Source: WJMT01 sp964599635
Lineage (GTDB): Bacteria; Acidobacteriota; Aminicenantia; Aminicenantales; Aminicenantaceae
Assembly (NCBI GenBank): GCA_964599635.1
Contig: CAZRGM010000041.1
Location: 38,712-102,711 of the forward strand
Reading direction: 5' to 3'
Length of the DNA: 64,000 nt
Under the pieces are notes generated by a model. That model saw only the letters and a list, made by a program, of their open reading frames with translations, had not been told where the DNA came from and did no database searches. The position numbers and the translations under genes were made by a program. Shown here piece after piece: positions 49,966 to 59,086 of the stretch (positions are counted from its first letter, which is position 1; each line of letters opens with the position of its first letter).

Positions 49966-51444
49966 TTATACTCTTTTTACTACCCGCCTGAAGTGAAATC
50001 CATAAATCGCCATTTCTACAGCCAGATGAAACTTCTTGGGATATTTAAAAAGGCTGAAAGCCATTAATTTCCAGTAATACCGCTTTCCTTTTTCAATGAG
50101 GCCTAACTTTAATATTGATTTTAAAAAGGCCAAAATGTCGTGAAAATTTATTGAAGAAACTTTTTTTAGCGGCATCTGATATTCTTTGATGAATGTTTTA
50201 ACTCTCTCATAATACCGCTTTTGTGAATATATTGTGCTCAATAGTTCTTTATAGCCTTTTACTAATTTCTGATAGTTCATCTTGGGAATGAAGTTGATGG
50301 AGCCGTCCATGTTATCTCCTGTGGTGAGATTAACAAGCCGGTTTTCAGATTTCAATCGTTTATAAAGCCTTGTGCCCAGAGGAGCATTCAGAAGCCCAAC
50401 CATGGCTGTTACAATGCCGCTTTTTTGTATAAAGTCTATCTGCCGTTTAAAAATATTAGGAGGATCATTATCAAAACCTACAATAAATCCCCCTTGTATT
50501 TGAAGACCATGATGCTGCAGTTTTCTAACTGAATCAATCATATCTCGTTTTTGATTTTGATGTTTCCCGCATTCAGCCAAGCTGTCCTCATTGGGCGTTT
50601 CAATCCCGACAAAAGCAGATCTGAAGCCTGCTTTGACCATGAGTTTTACAAGCTTTTCATCATCAGCTAGGTTGATAGAAGCTTCTGTATTAAAATAAAA
50701 AGGGTAGTTTCTTGCATTGGACCATTCAATCAACCCAGGGAGGATTTCTGATTTCAGTATGTTTTTTTTGCCTATGAAATTGTCATCTACTATGAAAACA
50801 CTGCCTCTCCATCCCGTTTTATAAAGCGTTTCTAACTCATAGAGGAACTGCTCTTTTGGTTTTGTTCTAGGCTTTCGACCATTAAGCATAGGTATGCTGC
50901 AAAATTCACAGTTATATGGACAGCCCCGAGAGTACTGTATGCTCATTCCTGCATATTTTTTCATCTCAAGTAATTCCCACTGAGGGGCAGGACTAGTACT
51001 CAATTCAGGAAACTCTCCTGATTTGTAAATAGGTTGAGGCTTTCCTTTTTTCAAATCTCTTATAAATCGCGGCAGAGTGGCTTCTGCTTCATTTAGTACG
51101 AAGTGATCTACTCCCATAAACTCACGTTGAGTAGTGGTTACCATAGGGCCGCCAGCAACGACTTTTACCCCAAGCTGGTTGCATCTTTTTATTACTTTTT
51201 TAAAAGATTTAATTTGGATATCCATACCGCTTAAGAAAACATAATCAGCCCATAGAATGTGTTTATCTTTTAATCGGGATACATTTATGTCGATCAATTT
51301 CTTTTCCCACTCTTCAGGAAGCATTCCAGCTACAGTAATCAATCCAAGAGGAATTCCGGATGATTTTTTCGAAATGAATTTGAGTGCATCTGAAAAGCTC
51401 CAGAATGTTGACGGTGTTTTTGGGTATACAAGTAAGATTTTCAC
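49966..51444 (-). CDS. B12-binding radical SAM protein (DUF4070-type)
   Basis: A 492-residue enzyme. Residues 1-150 form a B12-binding-like Rossmann fold (KILLVYPKTPSTFW, VKVVAGGPMVTTTQ). The radical SAM barrel follows, with YSRGCPYNCEFCSIPMLNGR giving CX3CX2C, VFIVDDNFIG, and MVKAGFRSAFVGIETPNEDS. The C-terminal 180 residues resemble DUF4070 (GLLNAPLGTRLYKRLKSENR, GSINFIPKMNYQKLVKGYKE). The group includes methyltransferases and cyclases for hopanoids or lipids; the substrate here is unknown. The GC-neutral codons and solitary position give no pathway context. Confidence 0.85.
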   Translation of the reverse strand: MKILLVYPKTPSTFWSFSDALKFISKKSSGIPLGLITVAGMLPEEWEKKLIDINVSRLKDKHILWADYVFLSGMDIQIKSFKKVIKRCNQLGVKVVAGGPMVTTTQREFMGVDHFVLNEAEATLPRFIRDLKKGKPQPIYKSGEFPELSTSPAPQWELLEMKKYAGMSIQYSRGCPYNCEFCSIPMLNGRKPRTKPKEQFLYELETLYKTGWRGSVFIVDDNFIGKKNILKSEILPGLIEWSNARNYPFYFNTEASINLADDEKLVKLMVKAGFRSAFVGIETPNEDSLAECGKHQNQKRDMIDSVRKLQHHGLQIQGGFIVGFDNDPPNIFKRQIDFIQKSGIVTAMVGLLNAPLGTRLYKRLKSENRLVNLTTGDNMDGSINFIPKMNYQKLVKGYKELLSTIYSQKRYYERVKTFIKEYQMPLKKVSSINFHDILAFLKSILKLGLIEKGKRYYWKLMAFSLFKYPKKFHLAVEMAIYGFHFRRVVKRV

Positions 51445-51537
51445 TGCAGTTCTCCTTTGCTAATACTGGACATTTGAGCTAAAGTATAACAGAAGTTTCG
51501 GTTATCAAATGTAAAAGAAATGTAAAAGCACGAAAAA

Positions 51538-52533
51538 ATGAGTAAAAAACGTTTTGTTTTTCGCTGTATCCTCATATTTATCATAGCACAAATCGCTTGG
51601 TTTTCACTTCTCGGTCTTTGGATCTATCGGTATATCTCAAGCCATATTATTTTAAGTAAAGTAGATGACAGTCTATCCGCTCAAATCATGTCAAAAGGGG
51701 CAAATATCTTTACACTAGTCTTTGGATTTGTTCTTTTTATAGCTATTTCCATGGGGATGTTCCTTATTTTCAGGAATCTCACAGTTCAGTATAAATTAAC
51801 AAGACTCTATGACAATTTTCTGGCTAATGTTACTCATGAGCTAAAGACTCCGCTTGCTTCTATCCAACTCCATCTTGAAACTCTTAATGGGCGGAATGTG
51901 CCGCCTTCGAAACAGAAAAAATTTATCGGTATGATGCTAAAAGACACCAACCGACTTAATAGACTCATCGATTCAATTCTTGAAATAGCTGGACTCGAAC
52001 AGAAAAATGCACTCTATCAATGCAGAGTTTTCAATGCAGATGCAGTGATCAAGGGATTGGTTGAAGAAGCGAGAATTCAGTTTAGCCTTCCGGAAGATGC
52101 AGTCCATATAGAAGGAAATGCAGATTGTGAGTGTGTTATTAATAAAAATGCTTTCAAAATATTAATCGACAATTTGATAGACAATGCTGTCAAATACACA
52201 AAAAATCACTTAAAAATATGCGTGGTGTTGAAATGCACGGGGAAAAAATTAATCTTCGAATTTGCAGACAACGGCATAGGCATTGCTCCAAAAAATCTTA
52301 AAAAGATATTCAAAAAATTTTACCGTATCTCTCGCCCTGATGTTCCTAATGTCAAAGGAACCGGTCTGGGTCTCTACTGGACAAAAGAGATTGTAAAATA
52401 CCATGGGGGCGGAATCAAAGCTGTAAGCCAGGAAAATGGAACGATATTTAGGGTTGAACTGCCTGTTTATAATATTTCAAAGAAACACTATTTAAACAGG
52501 TTGTTAGAATCAAAGAAAAAGATGAAGTTTTAA
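51538..52533 (+). CDS. sensor histidine kinase
   Basis: A 331-residue membrane kinase with two transmembrane helices (about 8-33 and 58-78) separated by only 25 residues, so almost no periplasmic sensor. HisKA has H100 in NVTHELKTPL. The HATPase has the N-box LIDNLIDNAVKYT, FADNGIGIAP, and G-box KGTGLGLYWTKEIVKYHGG. The short extracellular loop suggests sensing in the membrane or by a partner. It overlaps the regulator gene by 1 bp (TAATG). Confidence 0.92.
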   Translation: MSKKRFVFRCILIFIIAQIAWFSLLGLWIYRYISSHIILSKVDDSLSAQIMSKGANIFTLVFGFVLFIAISMGMFLIFRNLTVQYKLTRLYDNFLANVTHELKTPLASIQLHLETLNGRNVPPSKQKKFIGMMLKDTNRLNRLIDSILEIAGLEQKNALYQCRVFNADAVIKGLVEEARIQFSLPEDAVHIEGNADCECVINKNAFKILIDNLIDNAVKYTKNHLKICVVLKCTGKKLIFEFADNGIGIAPKNLKKIFKKFYRISRPDVPNVKGTGLGLYWTKEIVKYHGGGIKAVSQENGTIFRVELPVYNISKKHYLNRLLESKKKMKF

Positions 52534-53249
52534 TGAGTTCAGACAACAAATTTTCGGGAAGTAAAATTCTGCTTGTAGAAGATGAGGAAACTCTTGCTTC
52601 AGGGCTTGAGTATAACCTCACTGAAGAAGGATATGCAGTAACTTGGGCAGAGGATGGGAAGAAAGCTCTTGAGATTTTTCAAGCGCAGGTTTTTGACATG
52701 ATAATTCTAGATATAATGCTGCCTCATATAGGCGGATTTGAAGTAGCTCAGAAGATCCGGGAAGAGTCTCCCCATATGCCTATACTGATGCTGACAGCAA
52801 GAACAGAAGTTAAAGACCGTGTAAAAGGTTTGGAAATTGGGGCTGATGACTATCTCACAAAACCATTTCATATTGAAGAATTACTCGCTCGGATCAGGGG
52901 CATACTCAGAAGGAAACAATGGTACCAATCTTCCTCAGCAATACTTCCTGTATATCGTTTTGGTAATAATGAGGTGAATTTTAAGAATCTTTCCTGCAGG
53001 GCGGGTAAAAAGCGAATTCGTCTCACTTATCAGGAAGCAATGGTTTTAAAATATCTAATTGATCATAAGGGGGAGATCGTTTCGCGAAAAGAACTTCTTG
53101 AAAAAGTATGGGATATGAGCCCGGAGGTCGAGACTCGGACTGTTGATAATTTTATAGTGCGCCTCAGAAAGTATTTTGAACCTAACCGCAGTGATCCTGT
53201 TTACATTAAAAGTATCCGGGGGGCGGGATATATGTTTGTAAACAACTGA
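52533..53249 (+). CDS. OmpR-family response regulator
   Basis: A 238-residue regulator. Receiver: LLVEDEETL, D60 in MIILDIMLP, LTARTE and DDYLTKPF. C-terminal winged helix: FKNLSCRAGKKRIRLTYQEA, LLEKVWDMSPEVETRTVDNF and YIKSIRGAGYMF. It is co-translated with the kinase upstream, so the two form a conventional pair. No target operon is obvious nearby; the divergent B12 radical SAM gene shares the upstream region of the kinase gene and is one candidate. Confidence 0.93.
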   Translation: MSSDNKFSGSKILLVEDEETLASGLEYNLTEEGYAVTWAEDGKKALEIFQAQVFDMIILDIMLPHIGGFEVAQKIREESPHMPILMLTARTEVKDRVKGLEIGADDYLTKPFHIEELLARIRGILRRKQWYQSSSAILPVYRFGNNEVNFKNLSCRAGKKRIRLTYQEAMVLKYLIDHKGEIVSRKELLEKVWDMSPEVETRTVDNFIVRLRKYFEPNRSDPVYIKSIRGAGYMFVNN

Positions 53250-53306
53250 AAATGGGGGGTAAAGTTTATTTTTGTTTATTTTTGGGGTTATTTTTGCACT
53301 GGTTTT

Positions 53307-54575
53307 TCAGGGCAGAATCTGCAGGAATCGGTCCTTTCCCATAATAAAAGCTCCTCTGTCTGCCTGCTTTAGAAAGCCGGGTTCCTGGATTACCTGAAAG
53401 GCAATGGGCGCCTTGAGCTTTTCTTTGAAATAGCGCAAGTTCGGCACCAGTTGCTTTTCATTTATTTTGCATTCCACGAGAAGATAAACCTTGTCTTTTT
53501 CATTGATAACAAAATCGACCTCCCGGCCATCTTTAGTCCTCACATAACTCAGCTGATAATTTCCTTTTCCCCACTCGTTCCAGGCGGAAACAGCCCGCTG
53601 CAAATGGACAGCCGTGAAATTTTCAAATCTTTTTCCAGGATCTTCAAGAAGGCCCCAATCCCAGAAATAATATTTATGCTCTTTAAGAACAGATCTTTTC
53701 AATCGGGTCGAATACGGAGCCAAATCAAACACCAAATACACTTTTTTTAAGGCCTCCAGCCAATTTTTCACTGAAGTATGAGCGCATCCAAGAATATTCT
53801 TTAACTTGTTTAAACTTAAAGGAGATCCCACTCGCTCAGGCAGTAAGAACACAAGGGTCTGTAGCTTTTGGATATGGGTTATTTGTGAAAGGTCACGGAT
53901 ATCTTCGGTGGTGATAAGTGAGATATGATCGTTTTTCCAGCGTTCATAAAATTCTTTGGTCCCCACGCTAAGAGGCTCAGGAAAACCATTGAGGTCAAAT
54001 AACGTTGCGGCTGCTTCCTGAAATGACTTATCCGTTTCAGGAAATGGGATCACAGCTTCCTTGGGATTCCAAACAGAATTGCGGTCAAGAACAAAATCAG
54101 TAAGGTCATGGGGATGCAAAGGGTTCATCTTAAATAGAAAATACCTGCCCACAAGGCTGTCCCCGGACTGGCGGAAATAATCGAGGCGTGCGCTCCCGAT
54201 GACCGTGAAAATTAAGCTGTTTTTCCATTCATCATAATATCCTTTAAGGATGTTCTTCCAGCCAGGATATTTGTGTATTTCATCAAAAACCACCCACTGA
54301 CGGTCTTTGGCCGGCAGTTTTTTCTCTGGGGATAAGGGGAGCGACAGGTTCTCAATAAAAAAGAAGGAGTCAGAGGAAAATTCCTGCCTCAGCGATAAAC
54401 TGTCCCAGTTGTGGTAATTTTTGCTTTGATTGATTTTTTTGAGATGATTCTGGGCAAGTGTGGTTTTTCCAATCTGACGGGGCCCGCATATAAAAGACAT
54501 TCTGCCGTGAAGGAACCTTTGGTCAAGAGCCCATTGTCTCAAAGTATGATTTATATCCATAAGTCTATTTTGCAT
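53307..54575 (-). CDS. AAA_14/DUF4143 ATPase
   Basis: A 422-residue protein: Walker A FICGPRQIGKTTLAQN, Walker B in QWVVFDEIHKYPGWKNIL, sensor-1 region FTVIGSARLDYFR and LVGRYFLFKMNPLHPHDL. In the C-terminal DUF4143 part, YYFWDWGLLEDP and VRTKDGREVDFVINEK with LLVECKINEKQ are PD-(D/E)XK-like. The family is widespread, often mobile, and of unclear function. This intact copy is the source or sister of a remnant at 40683, and the remnant at 39665 belongs to a different member. Confidence 0.85.
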   Translation of the reverse strand: MQNRLMDINHTLRQWALDQRFLHGRMSFICGPRQIGKTTLAQNHLKKINQSKNYHNWDSLSLRQEFSSDSFFFIENLSLPLSPEKKLPAKDRQWVVFDEIHKYPGWKNILKGYYDEWKNSLIFTVIGSARLDYFRQSGDSLVGRYFLFKMNPLHPHDLTDFVLDRNSVWNPKEAVIPFPETDKSFQEAAATLFDLNGFPEPLSVGTKEFYERWKNDHISLITTEDIRDLSQITHIQKLQTLVFLLPERVGSPLSLNKLKNILGCAHTSVKNWLEALKKVYLVFDLAPYSTRLKRSVLKEHKYYFWDWGLLEDPGKRFENFTAVHLQRAVSAWNEWGKGNYQLSYVRTKDGREVDFVINEKDKVYLLVECKINEKQLVPNLRYFKEKLKAPIAFQVIQEPGFLKQADRGAFIMGKDRFLQILP

Positions 54576-54629
54576 GCCAGTGCAAAAAAGTCAAGTCTAT
54601 TTTTTACACCTATCCAAATTAGTCAAAAT

Positions 54630-54662
54630 TAATCAGGGACAGTTTACTCATTTAGCTGATTT
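54630..54662. repeat. dispersed repeat family B copy
   Basis: TAATCAGGGACAGTTTACTC then ATTTAGCTGATTT, about 55 bp upstream of the ATPase start codon. Downstream lies a short GGGTGTTTGTT tandem (about 54725-54758). Confidence 0.5.
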
Positions 54663-54757
54663 TAGATCAGGCAGCAACACCCATTTCCAAAAAGGGAGCA
54701 CCTGGATTGTATAAGGATCTTCCTTGGGTGTTTGTTGGGTGTTTGTTGTAGGTGTTT

Positions 54758-54844
54758 GGGGGGTCAGACCCGGGGATCTATATTCTTATCAACACTTTAG
54801 CCTTTGTTATGCCCCCTTTTTCGCCCCAAAATCAGGGTTTTAAG
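54758..54844. repeat. dispersed repeat family A, copy at the alanine racemase stop
   Basis: GGGGGGTCAGACCCGGGG, ATATTCTTATCAACACTTTA, CCCCCTTTTTCGCCCCAAAA and TCAGGGTTTTAAG. The element ends exactly at the base before the TGA of the racemase gene. Confidence 0.6.
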
Positions 54845-56035
54845 TCAATATCTAGGGATGAGCGGATTCAATCCTATGAGGACTTTATAGTTTGAAATTC
54901 CAGCCCATTGGGCTACATCATCAGCCGTGATTTTTTCGCTTCCCTGGCTTCCCTCAGATCCGATAAGAGTAACTTCATCTCCCGGGGAAACAGGGGAATC
55001 CATGTTGATCAGAGCCTCCATATGATTTGCTGTTATGGTGTTGATTAGAGGATATTTTTTGCCCTTAATCAGAACCTTAGATTTCTGGGAAACCGAGGGG
55101 GGATACCCGTCTGAATATCCAACCGGTATGACAGCGATTTTTTCTTTTTTTGCTGCTTTGTAAGCTCTGTGGTAAGAGACAGATTCTCCTGTGTTAAGGG
55201 TTTTTATATCAACGACTCGTGATTTAAACCCAAGCACAGGCCGGAGTGAAAGGGAGTCTTGTTTTTGGGTCTCATGATTGGGATAACAGCCGTAGAGAGT
55301 GATTCCCGGCCTGATCATATCCAGGTAATAAGATTTTGATTCAAAAATGCCGGCGCTGCTTGCCGCATGCCGGGTCTTGAGTGGGATGCCCAGATTATGT
55401 GATTCCTCGTAAAGGGACTGGAGCCTTTTGAGCTGGACTTTATCAAATTGTTTATCCTCTGTAAGAGTGGTTGAAATGCCTGAAATAGAGAGACCTTTTA
55501 ATGAATTGGCTTGTTTGAGAAAAGAGATGGCCTTTTTGTGAGAAAGCCCCATTCTGTGCATTCCTGTGTCTAGATGGATGTGAACATTTATTTGGGCTCC
55601 CAGTTTTTCAGCTCTCCGGTTCATTTCTTTAAAATCTCCTGAATGCAGAAATTGGCTTATGTTGTGTTTGACCAGAATAGGGGTGTTTTCCGGAATCAGC
55701 GGGCCAAAATTGTATATAGGACAAGAGATCCCTGACTCTCTCAATCTGACAGCTTCCTGCAGTTTGCAGACCATTAGGGCGTCGATGCCGAGTCTATCAA
55801 GGTGTTTTCCAAATTCAACCAATCCGTGGCCGTAGGCATTTGCCTTGATCACGCCCATGACAGGAGTTTTTACTTTCTGTTTTATTTGTTTCAGATTCCA
55901 TTCAATATTGGCCGGGTTCAATTCAATCCATGATTCAGGGGTAGGGGCAGGATTTGTGTTTTTTTTGAGATAAAGATTCTTGGAGGCAATGGATAGACCG
56001 GAAAATATCATGAAGTCTCTTCTGTTAAATTTCAT
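54845..56035 (-). CDS. alr: alanine racemase with Tat-type signal
   Basis: A 396-residue PLP enzyme. The barrel lysine motif MGVIKANAYGHG, the second catalytic region SVSYHRAY, RPGITLYGCYP and IPVGYSDGYPP are those of fold-III alanine/broad-specificity racemases, which make D-alanine for peptidoglycan. The first 25 residues are extra: KFNRRDFMIFSGLSIASKN has the twin-arginine pattern RRxFM followed by a short hydrophobic stretch. Export would make it a periplasmic racemase, like Bsr-type enzymes, instead of the cytosolic Alr. The H-region is short, so the protein could stay anchored or cytosolic. AGGAGG lies before the ATG. Confidence 0.85.
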   Translation of the reverse strand: MKFNRRDFMIFSGLSIASKNLYLKKNTNPAPTPESWIELNPANIEWNLKQIKQKVKTPVMGVIKANAYGHGLVEFGKHLDRLGIDALMVCKLQEAVRLRESGISCPIYNFGPLIPENTPILVKHNISQFLHSGDFKEMNRRAEKLGAQINVHIHLDTGMHRMGLSHKKAISFLKQANSLKGLSISGISTTLTEDKQFDKVQLKRLQSLYEESHNLGIPLKTRHAASSAGIFESKSYYLDMIRPGITLYGCYPNHETQKQDSLSLRPVLGFKSRVVDIKTLNTGESVSYHRAYKAAKKEKIAVIPVGYSDGYPPSVSQKSKVLIKGKKYPLINTITANHMEALINMDSPVSPGDEVTLIGSEGSQGSEKITADDVAQWAGISNYKVLIGLNPLIPRY

Positions 56036-56339
56036 GGGTCCCTCCTCATCATTAAATTAGGGACAGTTTCTTCATTTCCCAATTTTACCTTTTATGAAAA
56101 TTATTTAAAGCTTTTTAATGGGGCTTATGAGGTTGCCCCTTAGAGCCTCCTTATTTATGACAAGAATTAATTCCACTTCTATGACAGATAAATACGGAGA
56201 GGTGCGTTATGTTCCTGTTCCCAGCAATCTTCGTAAACGGATTGGCTGATTGAGTCGGACACATTTTGATGGATTGCTTACAAAATCAGGCCATTTGATG
56301 TAGCTTTAAAAATATTATATCTTAAATAAAGGAGGTAAA
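56036..56339. other. divergent intergenic region with repeat scraps
   Basis: It contains a family B-like element (56054-56086), the right part of a family A element (GCCCCTTAGAGCCTCC near 56135-56150), and a 22-codon frame from ATG 56178 (YGEVRYVPVPSNLRKRIG) that looks like the end of a lost gene. The right edge carries AAAGGAGG for the vWA/propeller gene. Confidence 0.45.
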
Positions 56340-58163
56340 ATGTTGTTAAAAAAACTTTGTCTGATAAGTCTTTTGGTATTCTTTTTAATTCAATTTTCAT
56401 TCGGAGCCGATGATATTTCCAAAGTGAATCTTCACTTTGTAGATGCATCCCGGTTTCCGGTTAATTTTATCTATTACACAACCCAGGATGCAGAGGGGGA
56501 GTATGGTGAATCCCTGTGGGAGGATAATCTGGAGATCAGTGAAAACGGCCGGATGCAGCAGGTCCATACGCCGGACCAGGAGGAAGCCTTTCCTTCTTCG
56601 GTTGTCATCATTCTGGATTCAAGCGGCAGCATGAAAAATACCATGGAAGGAGTTTTGTCGGCGGCCGAGACCCTGATCGGGGAGCTGGGCCCCAACGATA
56701 AAGCCGAGATCATTGATTTTGACAGTACGGTTAAGGTTAAAAGTACATTTACCGGAGATAAGGAGAAATTAAATTCTGTTTTAAAAATGATACAGGCGGA
56801 CGGGGGAACCGCGCTTTATGATGCGGTCAAAGACGGAATCAGTCACGCCGAGGATCTGATGGGGCTTAAAGCGGTTGTTCTGCTAACCGACGGCAAGGAT
56901 GAGAATGCCCCGGGAACGGGACCCGGAAGCAAAATCAATTTGGAGGAACTTAAAGAGATTTTGAAAGAGTCCCAAATGCCGGTATATTCTATCGGTCTGG
57001 GCGAGGGTGTTGATAAAGCGACCCTGGATACGATTTCGGATCTATCCGGAGGAAAGGCCTATTACGCTGATACGACCGAAGCGGTAACCCAAATTTACAG
57101 AGATATCATCCAGTATCTTCATTCGCTTCACCGGATGTGGTATTCAACCAGCAATGGTCAATTTGACGGCACCCAACGAGATATTCAGTTTGTCCATAAA
57201 CATAAAGGATTAGAGGAAAGTATTTCTTATTCCGCGCCTGAAGCGGAGTTTTGGTCTCATGCACTCAGGCCTGAGGGCGGTGATACGGTAGACAAGCTCG
57301 CCATAACACCGGACGGAAGCAGAATCGCTCTTCTCGATATAAGAGCTCTTTTCACTCCGGAAGGAAAAAGACTCTACATGCAGCGTTGGGAAGACATATG
57401 GCCGGGTGTGCTTACAGAGCATTATATGGCAGCGGCAAAGAATCGGGAGCACGGAGTTTTATATAAATATGATGATGAGGGGGTCGAAGAAGTCAATGTC
57501 GGAGAAATGCTGTCATCGGCTGAGGGAGACTTTCATTCGGACTGGGAATGGAAGCCCAAAACCATTTCAAAGAACGAAAAATATATGATCTTCTGCAGTT
57601 ATCAGAGCGAGGCGGAATATCATTATCATTTTATGCTGTATGATTTGACAAATAACCGGGCTCTGTGGGAGAAAACACTGTACAAAGGCGAGTTCGAAGA
57701 GCCGGGCTCTGTGGCTGTCTCCGATAACGGAATATCCCTCATCACTCAGGATCTGAACCTGTTTGCCCTCAATCCGGGGGGAGAGATTTTGTTCACAAAG
57801 ATGTGGGAGGAAACAGACAAAAGGTTTTACCGTGTGTCCATTCCCGGGGACGGCTCTCAGTTTATTGCCCGTATTCAAGGCAAGGACCGGGTTGAAGTCT
57901 TTGATATAGAGGGGAATGTTCTCTGGGGCGTTGATTCGGAAAACAACGAAAAAGGAGGCATGGTTTATGCCTCGGCAAACGGAAAATATTACGGAATCAA
58001 TGATAAATTCGGCCCGCGAATTTATGACAAGGATGGGAATCTTTTGTTTTCAGAAAGAACCGAAAATCCTGTGAACTGCTATGCTAACGGAATCACTGTG
58101 GCTGATGACGGAAGTTTTGTTTATTCTTTAGCCAACCGGTTTTATTACGGCAAAGTGCGTTAG
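56340..58163 (+). CDS. secreted vWA protein with beta-propeller C-terminus
   Basis: A 607-residue protein with a signal peptide (LCLISLLVFFLIQFSFG). Residues 80-260 are a von Willebrand A domain with MIDAS SVVIILDSSGSM, threonine in DGGTALYDAV and VVLLTDGKDE. From about 310 to 607, repeated strand blocks (DKLAITPDGSRIALLDI, VAVSDNGISLITQDLNLFAL, RVSIPGDGSQFIARIQG) form a WD40/PQQ-like propeller. Acidobacteria-like genomes have many such VWFA-related exported proteins; the role is probably adhesion or surface assembly, which is inferred. It uses clearly more GC-rich codons than region 3. Strong AAAGGAGG before the ATG. Confidence 0.85.
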   Translation: MLLKKLCLISLLVFFLIQFSFGADDISKVNLHFVDASRFPVNFIYYTTQDAEGEYGESLWEDNLEISENGRMQQVHTPDQEEAFPSSVVIILDSSGSMKNTMEGVLSAAETLIGELGPNDKAEIIDFDSTVKVKSTFTGDKEKLNSVLKMIQADGGTALYDAVKDGISHAEDLMGLKAVVLLTDGKDENAPGTGPGSKINLEELKEILKESQMPVYSIGLGEGVDKATLDTISDLSGGKAYYADTTEAVTQIYRDIIQYLHSLHRMWYSTSNGQFDGTQRDIQFVHKHKGLEESISYSAPEAEFWSHALRPEGGDTVDKLAITPDGSRIALLDIRALFTPEGKRLYMQRWEDIWPGVLTEHYMAAAKNREHGVLYKYDDEGVEEVNVGEMLSSAEGDFHSDWEWKPKTISKNEKYMIFCSYQSEAEYHYHFMLYDLTNNRALWEKTLYKGEFEEPGSVAVSDNGISLITQDLNLFALNPGGEILFTKMWEETDKRFYRVSIPGDGSQFIARIQGKDRVEVFDIEGNVLWGVDSENNEKGGMVYASANGKYYGINDKFGPRIYDKDGNLLFSERTENPVNCYANGITVADDGSFVYSLANRFYYGKVR

Positions 58164-58316
58164 TAGGCGCGTGATTTGCCCCCCCAATTAGCGGTTTAAA
58201 TGGATTAAGAGGATCATTGTTTTTTGTATGGATTTGTTTGTATGATGGGGATGTATTCACGGAGAAGATGAGGATTTAATGAAAGTCAGTGATCTGGGCC
58301 AAAAGGATAGGATTTG

Positions 58317-58876
58317 ATGTTAAATCTGAGCGAATCCCAAGATTCTTATTTCCGATTTGCCGGTGTCCGATTCTGGCCTTCCTCAATAGTCCCGGCAATG
58401 GTGGGAACAACACTGCCCTTCTGGCTGCGCCCTCCTGGCTTTGCTTTCAAATGGTTCAGTGCTGTTGAATTTTTTGCGGCAGCGGTCCTTTTGCATGCTG
58501 GTTTTTCATTTCTTCTTTCCTTTTTCGAAAAAAAGAGGACGGAGGACCCTCCCAGAACACCTCTTTTGATTTTAACCGGATTGTGTCTCTTTGCTTCCTT
58601 TATTTTGGGATGGCATTTGAGCAGCGTTTTGACCCTGCATAAAGGTGTGTACCCGCATATATTTATTATCTATGGCTTAGCCGCCCTTTTTGTGGGCTTG
58701 CTTTACGTGGTGCCGCCGCGCTTGCACTAATTCTTTTTTCTGGCTTAGGATGGAAGATTGCCGTGGTTTCAATAAAAAACTATGCGGACCCGGAAAAGAT
58801 GATCCGCGGCCGCAGATACGCTGTGCTGCTGCATCTGGCCGCCGGAATAATCCTTACCCTGTCATCTTGTTTTTGA
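58317..58876 (+). pseudogene. broken UbiA-like prenyltransferase
   Basis: The first frame (58317-58730) reads like the N-terminal half of a UbiA/MenA-type membrane prenyltransferase: FRFAGVRFWPSSIVPAMVG, helices, and GLAALFVGLLYVVPP. It then ends after a shift. The other frame, open from about 58708, continues ALALILFSGLGWKIAVVSI, DPEKMIRGRRYAVLLHLAAG and ends LTLSSCF. The central part (over 100 residues expected), including the second Asp-rich motif, is missing, and the first DxxxD region is not seen. So a deletion at the GCCGCCGCG run also changed frame. The family call is from pattern memory and moderately sure. Confidence 0.5.
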
Positions 58877-58880
58877 AATT

Positions 58881-58966
58881 AAATCAGGGATGGTTTATTT
58901 ATTCATTTATTTTATCTTTTAAGATATTTTTTAATGTCGTCATGCGTCCCGGCCAGCACAAATTTT
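58881..58966 (-). pseudogene. family B repeat joined to a RelE-toxin scrap
   Basis: 58881-58913 is a degenerate family B element. 58912-58966 on the minus strand encodes KFVLAGTHDDIKKYLKR and a stop, the exact C-terminal end of a RelE-like toxin related to the one at 39898. Nothing else of the toxin gene remains. Confidence 0.6.
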
Positions 58967-59086
58967 CTCTCCCTTCCTTTTTAAGTTGACTGGATTTGCT
59001 TTTTCTGTGTAAGATGAGGGGCGAAAGTTAGATTTACTGCCTGCAATGAACATCATCAAATTTAATAAACCTGGAGGAGCTTTCCT

